DNA of 64,000 nucleotides from Rhabdophis nuchalis (GCA_039707465.1 CM077644.1:217377462-217441461), one strand, 5' to 3'. Shown: positions 23,754 to 35,625, counted from the first letter of the stretch. Translations and numbers: made by a program. The notes: generated from the letters alone by a model not told the origin.

Positions 23754-24007
23754 CCATGTTCCCCCCAAAATAAGGCCTCCCCGGATAATAAACCCAATGG
23801 GGCTTTTGAGTGCATGCATTAAAATAATCCCTCCCCTGAATACAAGCCATCCTCAAAAATATTGCAACACAGCAGCAGCCATGAGGTGACCACGCTGGCT
23901 GCCTCCTGGACCTCAAAAATAATAAGAACCCCCCCAAAGAAGGCCAAGTGCTTATTTCGGGGGTCAGAAGAAAATAAAACCCTGTCTTATTTTCAAGAAA
24001 ACACAGT
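23754..24007. mobile_element. TA-flanked DNA transposon remnant (254 bp)
   Basis: The left end CCATGTTCCCCCCAAAATAAG and the right end CTTATTTTCAAGAAAACACAG are imperfect inverted repeats. Both are flanked by TA. A related element, in the other orientation, occupies 59776-59955 and shares the internal 'tattgcaacacagcagcagcc' and 'gaggtgaccac' blocks. There is no transposase. Confidence 0.65.
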
Positions 24008-24092
24008 ATGCTAAGTAATGGAGGTAGCATTGTAGAGAAGGCTATGGATCTTATGTCTGAAATAGAAAGAAAAAGGTAAGGATGTTTGGGTT

Positions 24093-24355
24093 GTTTTTTT
24101 TTTAATAACAATTTTTATTGGTTTTTACAAATTTTATAACAGCAATCTGCAATTGAAGCTGCTTCAATTTCCCCCCGCATTCTGTTCTCCGGCTCGTGGA
24201 GCAAAGCGGGAACGACCCCCCTGACCGCCGTCGGGATGGGGGGTTTCACCGCAAGCTGCTCATACGGTTGGGGCTCTCTATAAGAGTCCCGTACCCCCGA
24301 AAGGGCCACTAGAGAAAAACACAACCGTTACCTCCGGAAGGCGGAAGCGGTCTCC
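24093..24355 (-). mobile_element. Short L1-tailed retroinsertion (263 bp), possible new SINE
   Basis: Flanked by exact 14-bp direct repeats AGGATGTTTGGGTT (24079-24092 and 24356-24369), the length expected from L1-type target-primed insertion. On the minus strand it starts GGAGACCGCTTCCGCC, runs through about 190 bp of GC-rich sequence and ends with 'aaaaaccaataaaaattg' and poly(A). The last 40 bp match the end of the L1 insertion at 36646, so the L1 machinery probably made it. I see no A or B box, so the GC-rich head is more likely an L1 5' UTR joined to an L1 3' end, or an unknown RNA. The small open frame across it has no domain. Confidence 0.8.
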
Positions 24356-24369
24356 AGGATGTTTGGGTT

Positions 24370-25616
24370 TATACTTCATACCAAACTGTGGATTTGATCT
24401 GGGCATACTGTATGAATGTATTGCATCTTATTCAAAAGTAACTTATTCAGTGTAACTGGTGTGGAGTCCCAGCTTCTTGGGATTCTGGGATTTCACAGCA
24501 CACTAAACCCAAACTAACCACACCACTAGTTTACAGAATATACTGGCTAAAATGTAATTGGATAGTTTGTGCTTGTGTTTTATGTAAACACAGAATGTTC
24601 TCAATTAATTAATTAATTCATTTATTTGTTAAACTTATTTCTATGCCACTGGAATAAAAAAGATTCTTGGTGGCTTAATCAAGGTTTGCTATGTTAGACT
24701 GGATAAATCCATACATTATAAGCCATGAGTTGTTTTAGTCATGATTTTCTGAGCAAACCAAACAATCTGGTTTATACGTCATAATACGCTAAAACCAAAC
24801 GTGATGAACTAACATAAGTCCAGTTTTATAGTCTACATGCAACCATCTTAGTTCAATTCACCTCACAGGTTTTTTGTTGTGGGGAAAATAGAAGGAAGGA
24901 GTATTAGGAATGTTTGCCGCCTTGAGTAACTCATAAAGCAATAAAGGCAGAATAAATATCTAATAAATAAAACAATATTTTTGAACATGAGAAAAAAGGT
25001 AATCATTGACATGTATAGAATATGTACCTCCAGAGACATTTTTCAGGGGAAGCAAATCTGTTTTGAATGGAAAAAATAATAGGCCCCATTTAAATAGTCC
25101 CTGTGTTTTGGTTCTAAGCAGGCTGAAACTGGATCAAGATGATTGAACAAAACAAAACAAAAGAACATTTTCCGTGGCAAACCAATAAATATAGTCCATT
25201 CTGACTAGTTGAAGTGGGTTCCTGGGCTCTGATTGGCATGCTGTATGGCAGCCCATTCCCCTTCAGCCAATGGCCTTTTTGCTTCTACCCGTAGCTGCCA
25301 GAGAGACGAGACCCCTCTGGCATGCAGTTGAGGTATTTTTCCCCTTTTGTATGAATAACAATATTGTGGAAGACCAAATATATGGGTCTTCTGTGAGATG
25401 GGTATTCTGACACAGTTTGCTTCCATTAAGGTTTAGCCTTGCATTGCTTTGGGCTCAGGGAGAATGGCTTGTTTGGCCAGGATCAAGGGTAGACAAAGAG
25501 CTAGGTCTCCTCTGGACAGGCTGATGCTGTGGCCAAATGTTTTCTCAGATGTTGCCAGACTAGCCACTTCAGGGTGATGTGCAGTGATGATGCAGATTGC
25601 TGGAAAGGACCTGTAG
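24370..25616. other. No recognisable feature
   Basis: About 1.2 kb with no gene or repeat family that I can place. A short (AATT)n-like tract lies at about 24604-24617. Confidence 0.4.
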
Positions 25617-25805
25617 CGGGTGAAATTCAGCAGGTTCTGGAGAACTGGTAGTGGAAAGTTTAAGTAGTTTGGAGAATTGGCAAATACCACCTCTGGCTGA
25701 CGTCAGAGTGGGGTGTGAATGGGGATTTTGCAATATCCTTCCCCTGTCCTTCCCATCAAGCCATGCCCACAGAACCAGTAGTAAAAAAAATGAATTTCAC
25801 CACTG
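25617..25805. mobile_element. hAT-type non-autonomous element (189 bp)
   Basis: Left end CGGGTGAAATTCAGCAGG, right end ATGAATTTCACCACTG, flanked by ACCTGTAG (25609-25616) and ACCTATAG (25806-25813), a 7 of 8 duplication. Shares the 'cagaaccagtagtaaaaa' subterminal block and the overall plan with the elements at 28168, 47093, 50332, 58411 and 61245. Non-coding. Confidence 0.85.
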
Positions 25806-25813
25806 ACCTATAG

Positions 25814-26755
25814 CCAGAGAAACTGGGCAGGGTGGGAAGAGCAGGCATGGTTTCCTCTGGATCAGTAATCAGAGCACAGGGAGCAGCCAGTGGAGAGCTC
25901 CTTTTCCACTTGCAGCCAAGAAAGTAACCCATTGTCAGCTCATTGCAGGGATGTAAAAGGATGACTGCTTTTCAAAGTGACTTTTCTTCCACATCTAAGA
26001 ATTTAGGTTAAACCAGAGCAAGTTAAAAGCAGAATGCTGTTTTTAAGAAGCAAAATGTGACACCTGCTTTAAAAAGTTATGTAATGCTGTGCAAAATGGG
26101 TTTTCTTGTTTTCTTCTGTGACATTTTACCACAAGAGTTTTCTATCTCTTACCTAAAGATTTTTCTTTACTTCCAAAGAAGATTGTAAGGATACCTGCTA
26201 AGTTAATATTATGTTCAATACTCTTTTGAATCCTAGTGTAGTTTGTGTTTTAGCTGCAAATTACGAAGTTGTTTGGAGAAGCTGTGAATGTTTTAAAAAA
26301 TTATACACTGTACTAGAGGAAGCTCAATTATTCCACCTCCTGAAAAACTGAACAGTTGTTAAGGTAATCCATATCATATACTCTTCCAGCAGTTTTTACT
26401 CTGTGTAATGTTGGATTAAAACTTTGGTAAGCAAACTTGATTTTCAAGGACAAAATCTGAATATTCTATTTTGCATTGCACGAGCAATAAAAGGATTTTT
26501 GCCTTAGGCTGAGATCAAGGGCCAATCCTACTGTTAGGCAGAGAAAGTACAGTTCTGCCTAATATGCATAAATTTCTTAGGTATTGTGTGCTAAAAATCA
26601 ATGTTATTCACTTTCATTGTTTTTCTTTTTGTTCATTTTAATAGCTAAATTATTTAATGAGAGTATGTGCTATTAAGATGTTACTTAAAATACCAGTATT
26701 CCATAAAAATGACTTTCAGGAGGAGCTGTAAAGGTGGGCTTTTCTGCAGTGGGTT
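25814..26755. other. No recognisable feature
   Basis: Nothing that I can support as a gene or known repeat. Confidence 0.45.
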
Positions 26756-26759
26756 TTGT

Positions 26760-27085
26760 GAACCTAGCTATTGGCATTTTAAAAGAAGAGATCAACCCTG
26801 ACTGCTCTTCAGAAGGCCAGATCCTGAAGATGAAACTCAAATACTTTGGCCACCTCATGAGAAAGAAGGACTCACTGGAGAAGAGCCTAATGCTGGGAAA
26901 GATTGAGGGCAAAAGAAGAAGTGGATGACAGAGAATAAGGTGGCTGAATGGAGTCACCGAAGCAGTAGGCGTGAGTTTAAATGGACTCCAGAGGATGGTA
27001 GAGGACAGGAAGGCCCAGAGGAATGTTATGCATGGGGTCGCAATGGGTAGGACATGACTTCACAACTAACCACAACAACAACAAA
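26760..27085 (+). mobile_element. BovB (RTE) LINE, 3' end with reverse-transcriptase C-terminus
   Basis: The frame around 26770-26928 encodes LKMKLKYFGHLMRKKDSLEK followed by SLMLGKIEGKRRSG, the C-terminal segment of BovB ORF2. A stop at 26926-26928 interrupts it, and the rest of the match (RWLNGVTEAV, RMVEDRKAQRN, MHGVAMGR) lies in the following frame down to 'catgacttcacaactaac' and an (AAC)n tail. The copy is 5'-truncated and broken. BovB is an RTE-clade LINE that is common in squamates and ruminants and is known for horizontal transfer. The related end at 22690 lies 4 kb away. Confidence 0.9.
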
Positions 27086-27913
27086 ATCAACTTTGATGAA
27101 GCAAATCAGGATAGGTGCAATGTGCAGATGGGTCAAAATGCTTGAACATTTAAATATACTGGAACAGAGTGCAACTTGTACGTAGGAAGTGAGCCAGTAT
27201 GTGGGAGTTCAGAAAGTTTGTTTATGGGTGAGGTGGAAAAGGTATAATGATGCTTCCTTCTCACTTTTTAAAGCAATAGTTACAATTGAATGGGGATATT
27301 TTCTCCCGACTTTTCTATGTAAGCTGCTTTGAATTATTTATAATTGCAAGGGACCAAGAGGAGCATATCCCAACAGCTTGGAACAATTAATATCAATCTC
27401 TTTTGTTTTAAACAATGATATTCAGAATCCATTTTCTGAAGAGATTGGACAATCTTTCCTCTGAAATGGTACAGGATTTCTCTTTAAGCAGAATACTTCC
27501 AATGTCCCCCCCCCCACCACCTCTGTTAGTCTGTTATTTTGAAGAGGTTTCTTCTCCCTACCTGATGCAACACTCATATCTCTGTGAATATTTTGTATGC
27601 TGTAACTGCACAAGCAACTTCAGAATGTGAGAAGATAAGGCACCGTGAGCCGCAAACTATTAAAGGAGCATCACATGAAGCTTCAATAACTTGATATGGT
27701 ATTTTCTGCTAGGTATTCTAATTATAAAATTGTTTCTTCTGATCCTTGCCTGGTCATGAAGTGTGACCTTCATATTTTTATTCACAGGGAAGAAAAATAT
27801 CAACTGAAAACCAGTTCATCCATAGTTATCTAGCAGGTTCACAGGCCAATGAATAAAGTCTCTTTCTCCCTCCATAGGTATAAATGTCCTTTTCCTTTTC
27901 CTCCCCTCTCCCT
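27086..27913. other. No recognisable feature
   Basis: Nothing that I can support as a gene or known repeat; a C run occurs at 27507-27514. Confidence 0.45.
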
Positions 27914-28167
27914 ATACATTTCAGACAAATGGTTGAAATGTCTCTTTTTAAAAGCCTCTTGTGATGAAGAATCCATAACTAGTCATTCCACTGATTTATT
28001 GTTCTCACTAGCAGGAAATTTCTCCTTAGTTCTAGATTCGTTCTTTCCTTGATTAGTTTCCAACCACTGCTTCTTGTCTTGCTGTCTTCCGTCTTTGTGT
28101 CTTTGGAGAATAGGTTGATTCCTTCTTCTTTGTGGCAACTATCAAATATTGGAGCTATCATATCATC

Positions 28168-28368
28168 CAGTGTGAAATTCAATTTTTTTTTACTACCGGT
28201 TCTGTGGGTGTGGCTTGGTGGGTATAGCAGGAGGAGGATATTGCCAAATCCCCATTCCCACCCCATTCTGAGGCCAGCCAGAGGTGGTATTTGCCAGTTC
28301 TCCAAACTACTCAAAATTTCTGCTACCGATTCTCCAGAACCTGTCAGAACCTGCTGAATTTCACCCTG
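28168..28368. mobile_element. hAT-type element (201 bp) nested in CR1
   Basis: Ends CAGTGTGAAATTCAA and GCTGAATTTCACCCTG, flanked by ATATCATC (28160-28167) and ATATCATT (28369-28376), 7 of 8 matching. Same family as 25617, in the opposite orientation. It interrupts the CR1 phrase 'ggagctatcatatcat...tgctagttcttctttttac'. Confidence 0.87.
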
Positions 28369-29521
28369 ATATCATTGCTAGTTCTTCTTTTTACTAGACT
28401 AGACATACCCAATTCCTGCAACTGGTCTTATGTTTCAGCCCCCTATGCCATCTTTATTGGTCTTCTCTGCATTCTTTCCAGAGGCTCAACATCTTTCTAT
28501 AGTGTAGTGACCAAAATTGGATGCAGTATTCCAAGTGTGTTTTTACCAAGGCCTTATAAAGTGGTACTAAGATTTCAGGTGATTTTGATCTTATCTCTCT
28601 GTTAATGCAGCCTACGATTCCATTGACCTTTTTGGTGGCTGCAGCACAAGGCTGCCTCATAGTTAAGTGATTGTCACTAAGACTCCAAGATCTCTCTTGC
28701 AGTTATTGCTATAGAGCCAGGTTTCACCTAATCTGTACCTGTGCCTTTGGTTTCCCTCCCCTAAGTGTACAACCTTACTTTCCTCTGCATAGAATTTCAT
28801 TTTGTGGGATAGGGCACACAGTGTTCACGTCTGTTGAGATCCATCTGGATCTTGAGCCTATCCTCTGGGGTGTTGGCTACTCCTGCCAGTTTGGTGTTGT
28901 CTGCAGGTGTGATGAGTTCCTCTTCTATCCCCTCATCTAAATATTTTATAATGGTATTGAAGAATACTGGGCCTAAACATAACCTTGGGGTACCCATTGC
29001 TTACCTCCCTCTGTGTAGATGTAATTCGATTAAGGACTATACATTGAATGTGGTTTATCAGCCAGTTATGAATTCATCTGGTGGTGATGCTATCTATCCC
29101 ATATTTTTCCAGCTTGCCAAGAAATAAGTTGTGGTCTACTTTGTCAAACACCTTACATCCAAAGCATTTCACTGGTCCACTAATTTAATTAACTTTGTCA
29201 AAGAATGAAATAAGATTTTTTCAGCATGATCTGTTTTTGACAAACCCATATTGGCTTCTGGTTATAACTTTGCTTGCTTCTAGGTGTTGACAGATCTGTT
29301 GTTGTTTTATTATCTTTTTCAGGATCTTCTTAGATATTGATGTCAGGCTGATTGGTCTACAGTTTCCTGGATCTGTTTCACCCCCTCTTTTTTGAAGATG
29401 GGAACTACATCAGCTCTTTCCAAGTCCTCTGGTATTTCCCCGGTGCTTCAGAATCTTTGAAAGATATGGTTCAGTGGTTCTGAAATGTCATTTGCCAGCT
29501 CTCAGAATTCTGGGATATAAT

Positions 29522-29727
29522 TAGAGGTGGGTTCCTACCGGTTCAGACCGGTTTGGCTGAGTAAGTAGTAACTTGTCTGGCCACGCCCCCAAACAAGTTC
29601 TATCAGCGGTGCCATAAGTGCCACCATCTTGTTTTTGCTTCTGCACAGAAGCATTTTTCCACCTACTGCACATGCGTGCATAGTGCAAGTGTGTCCCTGA
29701 GCGAACCAGCAGTGGAAGAAATCCCTG
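29522..29727. mobile_element. hAT-like element (206 bp) nested in CR1
   Basis: Flanked by exact 8-bp duplications GATATAAT (29514-29521 and 29728-29735), and excision restores the CR1 sequence. The left end reads TAGAGGTGGGTTCCTACC; the right end GAAATCCCTG is a poor match to its inverse, so one terminus is degraded. The body includes 'ggccacgcccccaaacaagttct' and 'cgcacatgcgtgca'-like blocks. Confidence 0.75.
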
Positions 29728-29870
29728 GATATAATCTGTCAGGTTCTAGTGATTTTAACTTGTATAGAGTAGATAGAGGTTCTTTTACCACTTCCTTACC
29801 AATGCCTATTTTAATTTGAATTCTTAGTCTGTCTTTTATGGATCTGTTTTTGGTTCTTTTCCTTTTCCCT

Positions 29871-30849
29871 TTCCTTTCTTCTTTCCTTTTCCTTATAAAA
29901 TAATTTCCTTAATGCAATACATTGGATTTTTCCTTTCCTCTCTGTCTTCCTGGTTATATAAATTATAATAATTAACATTTTATATGTGGCAATTTCCTTG
30001 ATTTTCCCAGTGGTGAAAAAAAAAACTGCTCAGAGATTGTAAACACATGCTAGACATGAAGCACATATCCTGTACAAAAAAAAATTCACCAGTAAGATAA
30101 TGAGATGTGGCCTTTTGCCTGGAGAGGCCATAAGCAGCTCTTGTACTAAGAGTGGAGATCTATTTTTTTATTATTCAGTTGTCAAATAAACTTTGCCCTA
30201 AAGGAAGTTGATAAAAGCATCCTAAACTGCTTTCTGTCTGGCTTCTGTTCATAATAGACAAACAATTTCATGCTTAGTTTCTGTAGCATGTAAGTAGGCG
30301 GCTTCTTTCATGACCATTTTCAATTGTTCTGGTTACTTAAAAAAAGCAATACCATGGCTCTATTTGAGACATAATTTAAATGCATAACATACCTATTTAT
30401 TTCCTAGAACATCAAATAAAAACACTCTGCATCTTTGGCATAAAGATGTTGCCTTGATAGTCCCTGTGCCTGGATTAACAATTTGACCTTGGTTATCAAC
30501 AGAATCTGACAAGAATATAAAGTAGATTTCTCTAGAGAAAACACTTTTAAGAGCCTGCCTAGAATACCATGCTTTTAGCTATCATCTTTACAATGAAAGG
30601 AGCGGGTGGAATTCTTCTGGGAAAATAAAATTGGGATATATTTCTCCCCCCCCCCCCCATTGATTTGAAGTGACAAAAGTGTGCTCACAGAAGTCATCAG
30701 AATTCCAAGCCAGAAATTGAGAAAGAATTATTGAGTCCTTAAATAACATTTCACTAAGCAAAAATGAAGACTATTGTTGATGCTATTGTTATTATTGCTA
30801 TGGCTATATTTATTTCTGTAGCAAAGTCTTTTGCTCTCAAAGTACATCT

Positions 30850-30918
<69 letters not shown>

Positions 30919-31055
30919 TGGGACAGGTCACATTAAATTGGCTACTGTCAATGTGAAAGATTCATTTCCTATAGAGATGGAACTCAAATTCTATCTACAA
31001 TCAAGAGTGTTGGGATTAGATTTAACAATCTCAACTACATGTTCTGTCCCATATC
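29871..31055. other. No recognisable gene; (AAGT)n microsatellite
   Basis: Unassigned sequence apart from a (GTAA)n array at 30851-30918 (17 units) and a C run at 30646-30658. Confidence 0.5.
30851..30918. repeat. (GTAA)n microsatellite
   Basis: Seventeen uninterrupted tetranucleotide units. Confidence 0.97.
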
Positions 31056-31063
31056 TACTAAGG

Positions 31064-31685
31064 CAGCGATGGTGAATCTTTTTAGGCTTATGTGCCATAA
31101 GGGGGGGAGTGCAGGGGGTTGTGCGCCGGCTTGCCACACCCATAATGCAATGCGTGCCCCCCCCAGGGTGCATGCACGCATGACAGGCGCTCCCCCCATT
31201 TTTACATGCTTTTTTCACCCTCCCCCAGAGGCCCTCCAGAGGCTTAAGGAGCTTCCCTAAAGTCTCTGGAGAATTAAACACAATGCTACGAGCAAACCGG
31301 AAGTGACTTCCACTTTGCTCGTATTGCCTTTTTTAGTCCTCTGGTGGCTTCAGGGACCGTCAGGAGGCTTCCCTGAAGCCTCTGGAGGACTAAAAAAAGC
31401 CCTACAAGCAAACTGGAAGTCACTTCTGGTTTGCTGGTAGCATCGTGTTTAGTCCTCTGGAGGCTTCAGGGAAGCTCCTGAAGCCTCCGGAGGGCCTCCG
31501 GGGATGGGGCTGTTTTCGCCCTCCCCAGGCTCCTATAAAGCCTCTGGGGAGGGTGAAAAATGATTGAATTAGCTGGCCAGTGTGCGCGTGCACACTGGCC
31601 AGCTGACAGGGCAACGCCTCACGTGCCCTGCCAAATGGCTCCATGTGCCACCTGTGGCATGCGTGTCATAGGTTCACCATCACTG
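31064..31685. mobile_element. hAT-like non-autonomous element (622 bp)
   Basis: The ends CAGCGATGGTGAATCTTTTT and AGGTTCACCATCACTG are inverted. Flanking 8-mers are TACTAAGG (31056-31063) and TTCTAAGG (31686-31693), 7 of 8. Internally the 'gtcctctggaggcttcaggga' block recurs in direct and inverted order between about 31325 and 31490, so the element is a tandem of partial hairpins. There is no transposase. Relatives are at 14410 and 38663. Confidence 0.87.
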
Positions 31686-31693
31686 TTCTAAGG

Positions 31694-32404
31694 TAACACT
31701 GTTATAAGTAATATCAGCTGTTCTGAGGCCTCATTCATACATTCACCTTCCATTACTGTTCTCCTTTGGCCAACAATATTCTTCTGTTGCCTAGTTAAGA
31801 AAGGTTCCTTATTCCCAGATATTTTGTGCTTGCCTATCAGGTCCCAAAAATCACAGTGTTGATTGTCACCAGGAAACTGCCAAGAAACAGTAATTTCCTG
31901 GTATTTTTCAGAAAAATAAAATAAAAATAGTTTATAAGTTGTGCCAAAAGAAAATATGCAAACATCTGAGTACGACATTCATTGTAATAAGTGATTTAAA
32001 TGTTGAAGAGATCTAGGTATGGTCCCTTCTCAGCTGTGGGGCTCACTCAATGACTTGACCAATTATCAACCTACCTCTTGGAGTTCCTCCTGCTGGAATA
32101 ACATTAAAGGAGATGCTCTTTGAAAAGGCAGACAAAAAGAAGAATATACATACAATCCGTAACAAGCAACTATCCAGTAGGCAGAAGGAAAGCCTGGGTT
32201 AAACTGTGCTGGATTGAGAGCTAAACTCAATTTGTATTTGCAATAGGCTTGCCAACACTGAGGTATGTTGCTTGACCACCCTCTGTTTTAACCCAGTTTT
32301 CTCCAAATCTGATTGCAACGATCTTTAGAAATGTCTCATCACTACCCCACAAAATGCACCCAAAATATCTTTCTTTAAAAGCTCAGAGAGACCAGAATGT
32401 GCCA
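31694..32404. other. No recognisable feature
   Basis: Nothing that I can support as a gene or known repeat. Confidence 0.45.
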
Positions 32405-32406
32405 AG

Positions 32407-33080
32407 TCTATGGACTATGGAAATGCTCTCTACATGGGGCTCCCCTTGAGGCGCACCCGAAGGCTACAGTTAGTGCAGAACGCGGCCACACGGGGGATCT
32501 TGGGAGCCTCACGGCATTCCCATGTAACACCTCTCCTGCGCAAGCTGCACTGGCTGCCTGTGGTCTTTCGGGTGCGCTTCAAGGTGTTGATCATCATCTT
32601 TAAACCGCTCCATGGCACAGGTCCTAGTTATTTGCGAGACCGCCTCCTACCCCATACATCCCTCCAACCAATCCGCTCCCACAGAGAGGGTCTGCTCCAG
32701 GTGCCAACGGCCAGGCAATGCCAGCTTGTGACGCCCAGGGGAAGGGCCTTCTCTGTGGCGGGCCCTGCCCTCTGGAATGATCTACCCCCCGATCTTAGGA
32801 ATATCACAGACCTCCGCCTCTTCCGTCAACAACTAAAAACGCACTTTTTTCGCTTAGCTGGCCTGGCTTAATCTTTCGAATCCATTCACTGGTTTTAAAT
32901 TGAATTAGATTTTATTGGAGTTTTAATTGTTTTTAGCACAGGTTAGGTTAATTTAATAAGTTTTTAATATTTACATATTTATTATCGGTATTTATGTATA
33001 TGCGTGGTTTAAATTTTTCCTGTGCACCGCCCCGAGTCCCTTTTTGGGAGAGTGGCGCGGTATACAAATTTAATAAAATG
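32407..33080 (+). mobile_element. L2-type LINE, 3' end copy with open C-terminal frame
   Basis: The frame from 32410 to 32871 is open and encodes the last ~150 residues of L2 ORF2 (YGNALYMGLPLRRT, LQLVQNAATRGILG, ELHWLPVV-type, RGRAFSVAGPALWNDLPPD, LKTHFFRLAGLA). It joins the conserved stop and a 3' UTR with the stem-loop near 33027-33062 and an (AATAA/AATGA)n tail. It is 5'-truncated just after the region corresponding to 'SRLDYCNAL'. The ATG at 32410 is a chance start. Confidence 0.92.
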
Positions 33081-34191
33081 AAAAGAAAATGAAATGAAAG
33101 TAAGGAACTGACTGAAACCTAGTATTAAAATATTAATGTTACAATATGTCTATCCTTTAGACTATTTTTTTAATTATATTCATTGTCTCCACATTGGATA
33201 ACTTCAGGGAATTTCAGAAGCAAATCCAATATACAGGTTCAGTTTTCCTTAAAACAATTAAGTCCTGATTCTGATGCTAGTCTTTACTACCTGCTGCTAA
33301 TAGGCTGTGATTTCCATATGCCTTTAGCTCTTATTGCTGGTTTATAACATTATCAGAGTCGTGTAGGTTCATATGCTTCCTAAATTGCTTTGTAGCCATA
33401 CATTGCACATGAATATGATTTTCTCAGTGGTAGCTTTTATCAGCAGGGATGCTGTGATCTTTTCTGTCACCTTTTAAGCTTGCTTTTGATGTGTTTGAAA
33501 AATCAAACATCTGTAAACATCATTTCCAGCTGTGTTTTAAAAAAAGCAAATATTATATCTTGCCAATCCAGTGCTGATCAATGGATGACTCAGACCAAGC
33601 ATGTTGAGCTATTCGAATAAAATTTTTCCTCCTTCGTGCTGCAGAAAGATTATGCATTATGATTTTCATTTGGAAACAACATCTTGCCTATAACCTTAAA
33701 TATTGGGTTTAAAGTATGGATGGATTATTTACTGACACATAAATAATTGGCCCATTTTGCTTGCTGTACATCTTTTAAAATAACCAAGATAATTGTTTTA
33801 GATGGGCCTTTGGCTCTGTCTCACAGAATTTTTGATGTAAAAATTAGTCAAACAATTTTTTCACCCTGCTATTTGAAGTGAAAAGAGATGCTTATCTGGA
33901 TTTGTTGCACAGCGTCTTTCAGACCGAAAACTGCATTTGGTCTTTGAATAGTGTGATGAAAATCACACTCCAGAAATGGGGCCAAATTAATTATCCTCAC
34001 TAATGTCTATGGAGATTCTCAGTCATCTAGGTCATGGCTGTCCTGTGTTTTGAAAAAAACACCTTTGAGATATCCTTACTAATGTTTTTCAGAATGATAA
34101 CAAGAAGGGATAATAATTGAAACTGTTCAGGGCATCACTCTTGAATGAATATGTTGCATCAGACCTCATTCAAAGGAATGGAAGTGTGTTT

Positions 34192-34241
<50 letters not shown>

Positions 34242-34952
34242 CAGAGAGAGAGAGAAAGAATCGGCACATGATATGAGTGCCACCCGTATATAACTTTAAA
34301 TGTATGGTTAAATTTATAAACAAATAGTCTGTTTTATGCTTAAGTCTTTTTGTTTATCAGTTGGAAAAGAATATCCTTCAGCTTTAAGGCCGAGTATTTA
34401 TACAAATGTCTAAAAATGTTTAAAGAACACCACAATCCTGTATCCATTTATTTGGGGCCAAGTCCCATTTATATTTGCAGTTCTAACTCGATTTAATTCT
34501 TCATATTTCATGTTCGTACATAGTCTTGTACTGCAATTTTAGATCCTAATTGCATTACCTTTCACCAAATAGTCCCCAGGGAATGTGTTTTACATATGTT
34601 TTACAAGTACAAATTATTAATACTGATTCAGAGAACTGGAATATAGTTCTCATTATGAATGGTATATAGCGTTGTGCTAAAGTTCATATAAAGGCACTAT
34701 CTCAAATGGAAAACACGCATCTAATTTGTTTGGAGGGTGTTGGTATGCTATCTCAGAAAGCTCTTGATGCCAGGTTAATACAGAAGCCTTGTTTCATTTG
34801 GCTGATTCATTAGAAAATTCATGTTGCTCAGAATGATGGGAATGATAGTTTAGCATCACTAAAAGCATTTTGTTAGGAGAACATAGGAGTTCAGCAACAC
34901 AGTACCCTGAAAGGTGGTGTGAAACTATAATAGTATATTTTCTTTGCAATAG
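33081..34952. other. No recognised repeat; (TG)n tract
   Basis: About 1.9 kb that contains none of the repeat families found elsewhere in the window, except a (GT)n microsatellite at 34194-34239. This lower repeat density, just upstream of the exon-like segment at 34953, is compatible with intronic DNA near an exon. Confidence 0.45.
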
Positions 34953-35059
34953 GTGAAATTTGCTCTTGTTGGAACTTCTGCTGCTAAAATCCCAACCAGA
35001 TCAGCAACTGCAGCATCATGAGCAAGGATACAAACTCTCTCTCTGTCAGAAGTAAAAGT
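34953..35059 (+). CDS. Possible first coding exon of a host gene (14 codons)
   Basis: A pyrimidine-rich tract followed by CAATAG (acceptor AG at 34951-34952) leads into a 107-bp segment. This contains an ATG at 35018, preceded by an in-frame non-coding leader, then the frame MSKDTNSLSVRSKS. It ends at a strong donor, AGT|GTAAGT (35059/35060), leaving complete codons. Acceptor, start codon, short open frame and donor in this order are what a 5' UTR/first coding exon would show. I cannot name the gene from 14 residues, and a chance arrangement is quite possible. No neighbouring exon is evident in the window. Confidence 0.35.
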
Positions 35060-35359
35060 GTAAGTAAGTGGTTGTATAACCCTCCCTTCATCTTTATAAA
35101 TTTAATCAGTTGTGTTTCTTCTTACAAGGTTTGTGTGCTTGCATTAATAACATTGTTTAGGCAGTTTTGATGCTATGGCTTTTTATCAAGATATCTGCAA
35201 GAATGTTTCCCCCCTATTTCCCATTTTTCTTTGATTTCTGAATTTGTACAATTGCCTCCTTGTAACTACAAACTATTCAGGATAGCCAGCAATAATTGAA
35301 ATGAATAGAATATTGCAGCAATTAAAAGCAAAGGAAGCAGAGCTGGTCCCAGCGGTCTT

Positions 35360-35625
<266 letters not shown>

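Larger units (their letters stand above)
27914..29870 (-). mobile_element. CR1 LINE, about 2 kb, old and nested
   Basis: The minus strand follows the CR1 layout seen at 10223, with extra upstream RT sequence to about 29870. Recognisable but broken coding blocks on the minus strand include CHKEEGINLFSKD (about 28105), VNGIVGCINREIRSKSPEILVPLYKALVKTHLEYCIQFWS in pieces (28520-28640) and FFNTIIKYLDEGIEEE (about 28950). It is much more diverged than the 10-kb copy and has many stops. Two hAT elements (28168-28368 and 29522-29727) inserted after it, and removing them restores the CR1 order. Confidence 0.82.
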
